Source: Mycteria americana
Taxonomy: Eukaryota; Chordata; Aves; Ciconiiformes; Ciconiidae
DNA length: 64,000 bases
Assembly (NCBI RefSeq): GCF_035582795.1
Contig: NC_134368.1
Coordinates: forward strand, 11,619,501-11,683,500
Direction of reading: 5' to 3'
A model generated the notes under the pieces. That model was not told the DNA's origin and did no database searches. It saw only the letters and a program-made list of their open reading frames with translations. The position numbers were made by a program, and so were the translations under genes. Of this stretch, positions 27,101 through 39,100 are shown in pieces; the stretch's first letter is position 1; each line of letters starts with the position of its first letter.

Positions 27101-30100
27101 CAAGTATATAACACGGATTTGATTTTTTGTGTTTGCTGAACAAACTTTTGGAAGGCCTTAAGTCATGGTGATGCTGTCGTGCTCATAGGGCTTTAGGAGA
27201 AAGCCACCTCTGCCTCGAGGTCCTTGGAGCTGCTGCCATAGTGGCTTAGTGCCTCCACACTATGGAGGCTGGCTTGCTTGAGAAGCACCACCAACAAACA
27301 TGTGTCTGCTCAACAGGAAAAAAGGGATGAGCAAGGAATGATGGAGATTGTGGTGCTGTTCCTTGCAAGAAATAACCTCAGAAAGCTTGTGTTGTTTTTT
27401 AAACTGTGTTTCAGAGAAATGTTTTGACAACAGTCTCTATGAGCTCTTTGATGTGGGCATGAGCTGGTCAAGAGTCCGACAAGGAGCTGTGGAGCAGTGC
27501 ATGTGTGTGAACGGCCAGATCGAGTGCGAGAGTGTCGAACACAAAAGTAAGGCACTATTTGGTATTACAGCTATTGGCCTGCAGGGATTGGGGATAAAGG
27601 ACAGTAAGAATATCAAAGCCTGAGCAGTGTTATACACAGTAATGCTGCTCTCACAGCTCGTGTACCCTCCCCAAAAGAGAACATTTTAGCTTACCTTTCC
27701 ATGTGTGAGCAATAACGCTGACCCAGGAAATCACTTCAACGTGCCCATCCTTATTTGAGGAAGCAATTGTATGCATTAAGCTGAATTTTAGGGACACAGC
27801 TCAGTGCTTTCGTTACCAGGGATGCAATCCTGAACTGCAACATGTAAGAATATGCAACAGATTATATAGTAGAAGTGGTAAAATTTCTGACCTTCTGAGC
27901 TCTCTTCCAAAACTGTAACATGCCTGAGAGGCACACCCTCCTCTACTCTTCCCTTGCACACCTGCAATTGCTTCATATTGCTGTTTCACCTCTGGGATTT
28001 TTTCCCAAGCCTATCCCGCTCTTGAGTTGCCAGCATGTAAACTCTACCTGCCTCCAGGATCCCATTTGCCCTGCGTCGACCCCGGCGTCCCCATGATTTT
28101 TGGCCTGACATACCCATTCCTGGCTGGGGTGATGCTTATGTTTTGAAGCCTCCTCCTTGTTTTGAGGCTCCCAAGTGCCCGACGCAGCTGGCCAGCTAGC
28201 TGCAGGGCATGTGCTTCGGGTTGTCACTTATCTGATGAAGCCAGCACAGCACCTCCTTTTGGAAGGAGAGATGGTGGGAAACGAACCGGTATGCCTCACC
28301 TATATATGTGCTCCGGTATGGCTATTCTGTTATCCAGTCTGGCTGACTTTTACCCTGCCCTTTGAAATAGGTAGATGCTTTTATTCCCACCTTACACAAT
28401 TGGAAACTAAAGCAAGGAGAGAGTTGGTGGTTTTCTAGGACATTGGGAGTTCATGGCGGAGTTGGGAAATTTGATAGGACTTAATACTTCCCAGTCACAG
28501 ATCCTAAATATTTAACTGAGCTCCCTGCTAGATACGCTGTTATAAATTTTAATGCAGCTCAGGGGCAAACTTGGAATTGGCAGAGCCCCCCACACAGAAA
28601 GAAATGCTAATGCCACCACCATCACCACTAGTAATAATAATCACCACCCCCATTTTACCTGTTGTTCATTGGTAATATTTTTCAATATCTATGCTGACAT
28701 TATCCAATAAAAGTAAAAACAATGAGACAAACCTCAGTAGGCAGAAATCAGCAGAGTTTCCTTTTCTTCAATTTATATCAAGTGTAGGTCTGAGATGAGT
28801 AAAAAAGGAAAAACTTCCCCAAAATGTATATGCACAGAGAAGGTGTACTAAAGTTAAAATGGACTGATTCTCTTGAATCGTTTGTACCTTTGCTTTGATC
28901 TTTGCTTTCTGCTTGTAGGTTGTGTTCATGATCCTTGCATGAATGGTGGAGAATGTAAAATGGTTACCTTCAGTGGGAAAATAGTATGTGATTGCAAAGG
29001 AAATTACGCAGGAAAGTATTGCAATATTGGTAAGTATAACAACCTACCGGCGGGCAGGGAATTTGGAGTTTTCATCTGGGTGTGAAGCTGGTGGTTTTTG
29101 CCTCTCTGTTGCATTCTGCCTTTGCAGACGTTTCTTGTGATAACTGAAGAGTCACACAGAACTTCACAAACAAGTGTTTAATGTATTCCTTCAGTGTAAA
29201 ACATAACACACTCTTCTTCACCAAGACCCTGATTCTAAAAATATTTGCTCATGTACTTAACTCTACGGAAAATTAAACACAGAAGTTTTAATCCAATTAC
29301 TCACGCCCATAAAACTAAGCGCATGCTTCCATTTTGCAGGATCAGTCACCGAGTTGTACTCTAGTGCAAACATTTCCCCACAGATCCATGCATCTTACCC
29401 TGTCCCCTCATAAAGTAAGGGTTTATGCTCTGGCAAAATCTAGCAGCTGGCTGCATTTGGTAGCACTAGATTGTTGTGGGAAGTCAATATAAATAAAATG
29501 CACACCCTTTGTTTGGGTTACCTTGTACATTAAATTAATAGCATGTTTAGCACAGTACAGCTGACCTAAAAATCCTTACTTTCACTGGTGGGTTAGGGCA
29601 GAGAAATCTGCCTTTTGGTGCCTACATGTTAGTTCTGTGTTGCTTCTTATTATAGGCTACATAGTTTTTGATACAATTTTCCTCCAGAATATTTAACATT
29701 TCTCACTGCATGGGTTAAAACTGCTTGTAAAGCTTACCTGCATGCTAAATCCTCAAGTTATATCAGTGGCTACTTTTCAAATACAGCCGATTGTAGGCAT
29801 AAATTATAATAGACTTTCAGTCATACCAGCCTGTGATCCCATCAACTCACTGGCTACATCTTTCTGAGTACATAGATCCCAGGGCTCATCAAAATTGAAG
29901 ACCAGACTCCTGGTAGCTACGGCGGGCAGCTATGGCTAGCTTGTCCGAATGGCTGGTGGTAAAAATACATGGTAATGAACACTGGAATTGGTATCTGGTG
30001 TTCTTTTTTGTTATTCTGATGGTTAACAAATGGTGTAGCCAGCTATTCAAGCTGGAAAAAACAATCCATCTGGGAGACCAGCCGTACAGCTGGAATAACA

Positions 30101-33100
30101 AAGAGCAGGAGAGAATTGGCAAATTGAATGGCGTGTGGACTGGTCCTGAACCTTCACTCACGAGGCACCCGATGAATCGTGCGAAATGGGCTTGTAACTT
30201 TTTTAAGTCCCTCCTAAGGAGCAATATTGTAGCTCTGGTTTTTTGTCCTTTAGTTGCCCTAGTGAGATTTGTCCCAGGCTTTGCGAATGCTGCTGCGGTG
30301 ATTTGGGCAAGGGGCTGGATGTGCACAGTGCATGTGCCACCTGGCATCCCGGGGAGGACTGCGCGCTGCTTGTCTTCAAATAAAACTGCTTTTCAGATTC
30401 CTACTGCGTTATCAGCTTCCCCTGCCCAAAGCGGCAACGCTGTGCATAAACATCCACCCATCACGGCCTGGATTATAAATATCAGGACAACAGTGTTATA
30501 GCTGTAATACTGGTTTCTGTCTGACTAGTTTAGAACAAGAAATAAGCAGGTGCTCTTTGATTACTTGAAAATAATAAAGCAAACATTTGGTTTGCTAAAT
30601 AAACGGCTTTAGATGCTTACAATCCATCTGCGTTTGCCTGCCTAACACCCCCACACAAAAGGGGAACTGAAGGATTGTGTTTATGTGTCAGGGCGTTGCA
30701 AACAAGTTTAAAAATGAAAAAAACCTCTTTGCCAGGATTTAGTAATTCTAAATTGATGCAAATAAGTTAGTGCTGGGGTCTATAGACCTGGTAGTATCAT
30801 CACATGAGGGCAATGGCATTCTGGTGAAAGCACTGGGCTCAGAGCGCATAGAACTGATTTTTAAATATATGTTGGCTTAAGTTTTTCTTCAACACTTCAG
30901 TTTGATGCTGTGAGCGCAGCTGGTTTTTTTCCTTTGTTTTCCTTTTTACTGTGTTGTATAGTTTCCCATGTCTAAGAGGACTGAATTGTGAGGTTACCCT
31001 TTCGTCTGAATAGCTTATGGTTATAATGCTTGATTCAGAGAAAGTTACAGTGTCTCCAAAATATACTTTATTCTAAATTATTCATTTATAGAGGCAACCT
31101 TAAACCCAAGTTGCAATGCAAAAATGTCTTCTTTTTTTTTAAAAAAAGAAAACAATCAATTAATAAACAGTAAGTACCCCAAAACATCTTTGGGCTGTGA
31201 GGTGTTTGAGGTCTCTGATGATGTCCTTTGTCCTTGACTTCTACAAAGAATAACCAATTTTCATATGTTTCTAATGGAAAACCAGCTAATTTATCTTGAT
31301 GTCACACTCACAGATGTTAATCAAGCAAGTTAATCCACCCTGGGTCAGATCACAAGTCCAAGTACTGCCGTGAGTCGAGCATTAGCAAAGTAGAGGATGA
31401 CTGAGGAGTAATGTATGTAGCAGGAACTTACTGAGAAATACTTCTACTTGAGGATTTTCTCAGGAGACGGCTGGACCATCAGATTTAATAGACCTTTACC
31501 TGTTTTCTGTGAATTTGTCTAAACTCTTTAGAACTCCTTTATGTTTTTGCCTTTCACAGCATGTTGTGTCAAGTAGTTCCAGAATTTAAATAGATGTGAT
31601 GAGAAACAGTAATTTCTATTGTTAGCTTAAAACCTACTGCCTGATAATTTCATTCCCCCCCCCCCCCCAACAGTGAGTAACAGAGAATAATCATAACTTT
31701 TGTGATTTTACAGATACCTGCTTATCTCTGTCCAATAGTTGTTTCTTTTTTTGGACTACGGGGTCCCTGTCAGTAGTCAAAAATAATCTTTTCATTGTTC
31801 TTAAAATTCTCTTGCAAACAATCATTATATATACGTATATATATATTGCCAAGCCATTATCATAATGGCCATGCAGTTACTGGCAAATTAGGAGCTGACT
31901 TTATGGGAGGTGACAAATGTAACATAGGAGATATCTATAACAAAGGAGATCAATATACAAAAGACAGTTTCTAATATAGATTTCTATTCTTTGTGGTAAT
32001 AAATTATTTTCTAGCCCTTAAAGAAGAAACCTTCAGTACCAAAGAAATAACTACTATTTTAAAAAATATTCTAACACAGTTTATATGCATAAGATTTCAG
32101 TGAAGTTTAATTTCAAAGGAAATTAGATACATCACCAACAAATCCCTCCCCAAAGAGATGCTGCTTAAAATTCTTCAAAGATCCATTTTTAATTAAGTTT
32201 AATTCATAATAATTGCACTTAAATATGCACTTATTTTCAGAAATAAGGATTTTGTATTAAGAGAGCAACTGTATTCACTTTGGAGACAGAGTTCTTGCTG
32301 AGAGAGCTCTGAATCCAGGCTTTAAGTGAAAATTCAGAATTAATTATGGAACCATGAGTAGCAACAGTTGTCTTATTCTACAGAGAAAGTTACAAAGAGG
32401 GTCCAGACCCAGCCACTTTGGCAGTGATAAATGTGAGGAAGCAATGAAACCTGAGAAGGATGCGAGTGTGATATTTTATCTCTGGCCCAAGTTGGTATAG
32501 GGAGTGGAGAAGGAATTTTTTGGGAGATGTTTAACTTCAGAAATATTTAGCTTCATTGGAGGTGATAACTTATGACGAACAGTTATAAACATGTAATTGT
32601 AAAATTACTTTGACATTTTATGTTTCTTTGAACAGATAGGAGCCGTGGTAGAGATGTTGGGTGAACACAGAGGGACACACAGCTAGAGAAAGAGGAAGAG
32701 CTATTTGGCCAGAGGACAGATAATTCATTATAATAAGCGTTTGTGCAGGTGTTAAAGGGAGTTGGAAGGTGAAGGAGGGAGATGTAGAATTTTTTTTTAA
32801 GGGATTGGTGCCTTTAGGTTTCTGTGGTTGAAAGCCCACCATTGTATTCACACGATCAGCCTTAGTTGACATGCAAGTGCGAACTAATATATATTTTGCC
32901 CCATTTCCTGGGTAAAACCACTTCCTTCTCCTTACCATTGCTTTGGTACTGTTTTTGGGTGTGGGTTGTTAGTAAATTTGGGGGTTTCATTTGTATTTTT
33001 AGGTTTATTCTTGATTTATTGGAGGGTATGTTAGTGGGGTATCTTTATTTAGTTTAATTATCTGCCAAGCCTTTTCCTGAAACAATTAGTCTATATAGGT

Positions 33101-36100
33101 GGCTTTGTTGGGTTACTGTTGATCAGAGGAATAGCTGGTACTCAGACGTGGATAACTGAGGTCTGGTTTAACACTACATATTTCAATGCTTTGTCAGCTT
33201 CTAACTGGATTTTTAGGGTGTAGAATTACCTTAATCATTGGGTGGTACAATGTTCTTGATGGCTAGCTGGGGTTTATTTCTGGCCCGTTTGTTGTATTAG
33301 GACTCAGCAACAGCTCGGGTCTGTTCTTGTGGAACTGTTTGTAAAAATAAGGTAGCCATGTGATGAAGTCAATCAGTGGGATGGATGAGTTGTGGCAGAT
33401 TTTGGTGCTTTTTGTGATTAAATTAATGAAGAGGTAGAAAGCAGGCACATGGAAAGCCTGTTTGGATTTGTGTCACTGTGGTTGTGGGTTACAGTAGGCG
33501 GTAGGTTTAAGAGTATTGGGAGGACTGCACAGGGGATTATAAATTTTGAAGTTTCTTTGGATTAAGGTTTAGGTAGCAATGATGTTTTTGCTCGTATTTT
33601 GGTCATGATGAAGCATGAAGTTGTTGAAGGTATTTTTGAAAACTCTTTATGTTTTCTAGTGGGGTTTTTTTCCTAGTTAGGCTATGGGTAATGGAATTAG
33701 AGGGGTACCATAGCTTTAAAGAAAGTATGAGTTGGAATGCTAATTGTGGAAGGTTTATGGTTATATAAGGAGATGTGTTGTTGCATGTCAGAAGTAGGTT
33801 GAAGATTTTTAGAAAAGGAAAATGACAGCATAGCTGAATATATAATTACATACAGGAAAAAAAGCTCTTGGCCACATCTTTGGGGGTTAAACTGGGGGAG
33901 TTTGAGGTAATAAAAGAAGTAAAAAAGACAGCAAACCCACCTTTTTTAGTGCTTGTTTTACTGAAATAGGGTGTTTGCAGTTTTCTGTTAGAAAAGGTAC
34001 TTCAGTAAAGGAAATTCAGCCCTGGAGGCTGGAGGGAAAGTTTTAAAACCTTTTCTTCTGAAGAAGACAGTGAGAAGAAGATAATGAGTCTTAACTTTTT
34101 GGTTTATGTTTACCAATGTTATTCTATAATCTACTAGAATGCTTTTGGATTATTGTTTAATTTTTTATTTTCTAGGATCCCAAGGAGAAAAAAAAGAAAT
34201 AGGGTGAAGTATAATAACAAGGTCAGTTGCCTGACAATGATAAGTGAGTAGTCAACCAGTCAGTCCCCCACTGAGCTTGGATAAGTAGGTCTGCTACTAA
34301 GAGCTGAAGAGGATTTGTAAGTGGGACTGAGACGCTGCTTGTTGTTTACATGTATGGAGCATTGGAATTAGTAATAAAACTAGGATGGAAAAGAATAAGG
34401 TTAGTGTTACTCCTTGGTTGTGGAAGAATGGATGGAATAGCAGATAAAAAAGCATCATTATGGTTTGATATGGCTTGGAGAGGTGACTCCATGGTTTGCA
34501 GGGTTAAAGTTTTATGGGTCCCCTGTGAGATTGCATGAGGGCCGGGCAGGTGTTAATAAGGCAAGGTTAATGAAGAGAAAGCCTAGGGCACTGCTGCAGA
34601 AATCGTAAGGGCAGGTTGGATTTTTATCAGATTTTGAATTATTTCAAAGTAATTCAAATAATGCTGGAGTTCCATGGAGAAAAAGTAGGTCTAGTAGGCT
34701 ATCACCTGCAATGGTAAATGGTAGGAGGAACTGGAAGATGAAGAAGTGAGTGAGCATGGCATTATCCACTGAGAACCCACCTCGGATTCATTGCACTAAG
34801 ATAGTGCCAATACAGGGGATGGTGGACAGGAGACTAGCGATAACTATGGCTTCACAAAACAATAATTATAAGGTGTCGTTTATGGGGGTGATAGATGTGA
34901 GCAATAATAGAGATGCACTCTGATCTCCCAGGTTTCTTTGTAGAGTTAGGAATTATAATAAAGATTTTGGCTGATACAGAGAAAAACGCAAATGAAGAAG
35001 GGAGAACCATATGCATAGAGGTTATGGATTAGTCCTTTACACTTAACATCTTGGCAAATGTGGGCTAGAGAGGAGAAAGCTAATGAGCTATACTGTCAGC
35101 AGTATATCATATAGCAAGGATTAAGTCTATAAGGATTAAGTGATAAGGCAAATACCAAGGAATAGGCAAAAATTTCTCCAGTCAGAGATAGGAGTAGGTT
35201 GGAGATCACCAGAGGACTTTATTTTTACAAAAAAAAGCTTTTTTTCAGATGTTTGTGGGCACTAAGGTTTCTGTGGTGCCTTCTGTGTTCCTACAGTGGT
35301 GCCTTTTTAGACAATAAGTCTTTGTTGTAATCCTAGTATAAACTAATACGATTAATATTAGCAGCTGCTAATATGAAGCAGCAGCTTAGTCCTTACTCTT
35401 ACGATAGGGTGCCTGACTTGGCAGTGGTGTTAGTTATTGGGTGCTGGTTAGTTCAGGGCCATACAGGTGTTTTTAATCCTATTTTTGATTTATTTGAGAC
35501 ATGACAGTGCTATCAGTTAATTATGTTTAATAGAGGGCACATCTCTTGAAATGCAAAGGGACTGACATCTCTTAATCTGTTTTGCTGTATAATTGCCAGT
35601 TAGGAAGGTGGTTGAAGGGAAGATGCGGTAGCAGCTCACGGGCTTTCAGCTCACCCCTTGGATTACTGCAGAAATCTGCATTGCATTGTTTGTCTCTCCT
35701 GTTGCCTGCCTTCTCCCACCAGCCCACGCTGGGTGCTTCAGGTGCTCCGGAGACCTCCCTCTCATTACTGGCTCTCTGCAGAGCAACTGCTCATCCACTG
35801 ACCATCATTAATTGCTATACAGTCTGTTTCTTTTCCCGTCCAGAGGCTTATCTTAGGTCATACTCTTAACACATAAGGACCTACAGGTGTATTCAAAAGA
35901 ATGAAAGCTTTCAGTATGAATTAGGTACTCAGATACTCTTGAAAATGCCGTAAGGCAGTCCATGCAACAGGTTGTTTCCCCGTCAAAGTAATATAGCACT
36001 GAGATTTGCTTGTTGGTCCTGGAATTTCTTTTCCCTAGCTATTGACAACCTATTTCCTAAACAGGTTGCTGCTTTTAGCTCTATATACTTACCTATTGAT

Positions 36101-39100
36101 TGCATTTAGGACTCTGTAGATCATAATTATTGTGCTAGAATTGAAGATAATCAATAAAAAAATTAAATGGAAAAAGAGCCAGTCCTTCCTCTTATCTAGG
36201 ATATTACTTTTCTAAGCTATGAGAAACTATTGGCAGAGTTTATAGATTTCTGGATTTAAACCTTTATGTGAAAGAGTTCAACTTACTCAGAAGGTGGATT
36301 TGTACATTGGCATTTATAACAAACATAAATCTCTTCAATTTTAGCTCAGTTGACCTAAGTATTTGCAAGTATGAAGGTACAAAGATACTTTGAATAAGAA
36401 ATATATTAAAAAATAAGTCTAGTTTCAGTGAATGGAGCGTGCCATCCTTATGTTAGGATGCAACTTGAAGAGATCTTTTGTGCTGTATAAATCACTTTGC
36501 TTTCCCAGCCTTAAATCCATCCTTGTTTTACATGGTAATTTTCTATTAGATTTAATTCACTACAAAAGGATGCCAATTTTTCCACATTTCCGCCTAGTTT
36601 TTGGCTGAGACAGATTGCTTGCGCATTTCATAATCAGGCTACAGTTTCAGCAGGGATTTATTTCAGTGTTAGGTGCTGTCAGTCCAGCGGTTTTATTGCT
36701 ATTCAACAAACCAGAAAGCAGCACAACTATTTGAATCAATTATTTGTTATAAATTAGTGACATGCATTATCTGCTGTTGAATTAAATAATAAGCCCAAAA
36801 AGAAATATTGAAATCTGGATAACTACTATGAATGTATGATTGAATTATATAGAAATATAGCTATATAGCTTCCCTTATACTTCAGTTGTGGTTTATGTTC
36901 ATTAATTTGCAAACTCTGAAAGCTACGGTGGGTGCTGCTATTCTCGCTTTCACAGACAGATATTAGTGCATGAAAATGTGAAGCAGGTTGCTTCAAGCCA
37001 GGAGCACTCCCGTCCTGGGGCTGCTGCCAGGCAGTCTCCTGCCCCTATGCATTAGACTTCACATTCTTATCATTAAAGCGTGGAAAAGATGGTAATTGCT
37101 TTCTTCAGTGCAGTCTCTGCCCACCTGGCCACCTTCCTAGATGTTTACAGAGATTTTCAGCAGCACAGGGAGCCACTGAAAGACAAACCAAATCTTCCTC
37201 TGGGAGCAGTGCTAAGTTAATGTGGATGTCCTTCGAAGCTCTCTGCATGGTGTTTGTTTCATTTTGCACAGGAATATTTGCCTTATTGGTTTCAGAATAC
37301 CTGGAGGATTTTCAGTGCTTTATCTGACCCAGTGAGATGCCTGTAAGAGCAATCTCTATGAATACTGGAGATTCCTTTCTGTCACACATTTATTGCCAGC
37401 TCAGACTAGTGGTTAGCTGCACTTGCAGCAGGGGAAGCACAACTCCCTGAAATCAAAGACTTTCACACCTTTCATCTCTGAGGGGATCTCACGGCCACCC
37501 AGGAAAGGAGATCAGGGAACTTCTAGGTGAATTAAGAAAAGATGGACCCTTCTGCAGGTATGCGACGAGTCTGAGCTCATGTAGGAAGGAAACTTGACTT
37601 ATACCCTTGTAAAGGATGCCTTGGAGAGCAACACACCCTGCAGTGCTGAGGCAGTGTAAGCAATAAGCTTATACAGAGGCATAAAATGTCACTGTTCATT
37701 ATTATTCATCTTCAATGTCAATAGATGAAACAGGATCAGGTGGAAATATACATTGACAGGCGTATTAGAAAGGCTTCAGAGAGATACGAATGCCCCGTCT
37801 TGCAAGGCAGCTGCTATGTGGTGAGTGCTGAAGTGCTCGCTCTGACCAGCGTGGGGCACGTAGGGCAGGCACTCCAGCCTTTGCTGCTGGAGCCTTCGGA
37901 GGCACTGCAACAGGAGTGGACATGTGCTCCAGGAAAGCTCTGGATGGAGGATGTTCTCCTGATTCCACCAAGGTTTTGCTTTAGTTTATGGTTTTCTAAA
38001 GAACTCTTCCATCTAGATAACTGATAATTAAGACACTGGAGAAGACCTCTTGTAAAGGTAATTGTAACCAGAGAGGGAACCTTTGTCCTTCTCCTCTTCC
38101 CTCCTCTCCCTTCCTCCCATCAGCAGATATAGAAGTTCATCTAACATTGTATTTCATAAAAGCATTATAGGTTGGTCAGGGATAAACCAAAGTATTACTG
38201 AATGAAAGGGTTACTTAAAACTATCCTGTCCCAGGATTAGGACCACTGGGGGGAAAATATATTTTTATTAACAGAAAGAAACAGGTTATGCATATCTGGA
38301 AGGAAAATATAGTCAAAGCTCAAAAACATGAGGAAAATTGCTGATGAGATTTTTTTTGGGGAAAAGAAAATCTAAAAGATACATTGTTTTCTACAGAAAA
38401 ACTTCCAAAAGAAACTCATAAAACTGTTCATGTATGTGACTACAGAACCTGAAACAAGATCTGGTGACAAAAAGTCTTGTGAAATGTTTTCAGGAAGTTA
38501 GCAATTAGAACTGGTTGGATAACTGCTATTTCAGGTTGCTTTTAATTTTAAGACCTGAAACTGCTTTCTACTGAAAAATGGAAAGGCAAAGAATTGGTGT
38601 GACATGCTGATAAAATATGCCATCCTAACACAACTAGAATGTTTTATGTGAGCTATGTAAAGCTCTTGGATTTTAAAAATAAATCATAACAGGAAATTAT
38701 TTCTAGTTTTAAATTTTCATGGGGGTTTTTTTTGTTTTTGTTTTTTTTTTTTTTTTTTTTCTGAAAAGAAACAGTGGTGATAGTGGCATAGGTCTGCAGA
38801 GTAACTTGAATCTGCATTTGCATGAAAACTTTCATCACCTGAAAGTTTAGGCCATTCCTACTCTTAACGTAGTGATTGGCAGTACCGCAGGGAAGTGAAT
38901 GAACAAGAAAAATATATATATTATGCCCTCCATTACTTTCTTCCACTTAAGAAAATAAATATGTTTCAGAGTTATGAGAAGTTGCAGAAGCTACAAAGAA
39001 TTGAGAACGAACCATTCCCAGTCAGAGCAATCCATTAAGAACTGCTGAAAGCAGACCACCTACACACCGTTTCTGACAAAGAGGGAAAAAGAGATTTTTC

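Larger units (their letters stand above)
32395..35262 (-). mobile_element. Nuclear mitochondrial insertion (NUMT), compound
   Basis: About 2.9 kb of decayed mitochondrial DNA in HGFAC intron 7. Reading down the minus strand: full-length cytochrome b (35262 to about 34152), tRNA-Thr, tRNA-Pro, an unassigned stretch of about 650 bases, ND6 (sense on +), a probable tRNA-Glu (sense on +), then a second internal part of cytochrome b. The order cytb-Thr-Pro-ND6-Glu is the bird mitochondrial order (mammals have ND6-Glu before cytb). The + strand is G/T-rich over this block, as expected for mitochondrial heavy-strand sequence. Many stops and indels show it is non-functional and old. The outer limits are approximate. 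Confidence 0.85.

Noticed and set aside
32818-32869. tRNA-Glu on the minus strand
   Set aside because: The reverse complement also resembles tRNA-Glu, but ND6 sense is on +, and tRNA-Glu must share its strand. The + reading fits equally well.
33263-33448. 61-codon minus frame inside the NUMT, first thought to be a mitochondrial protein
   Set aside because: It did not match any mitochondrial protein I could recall. Its lower part is antisense to the ND6 C-terminal end.
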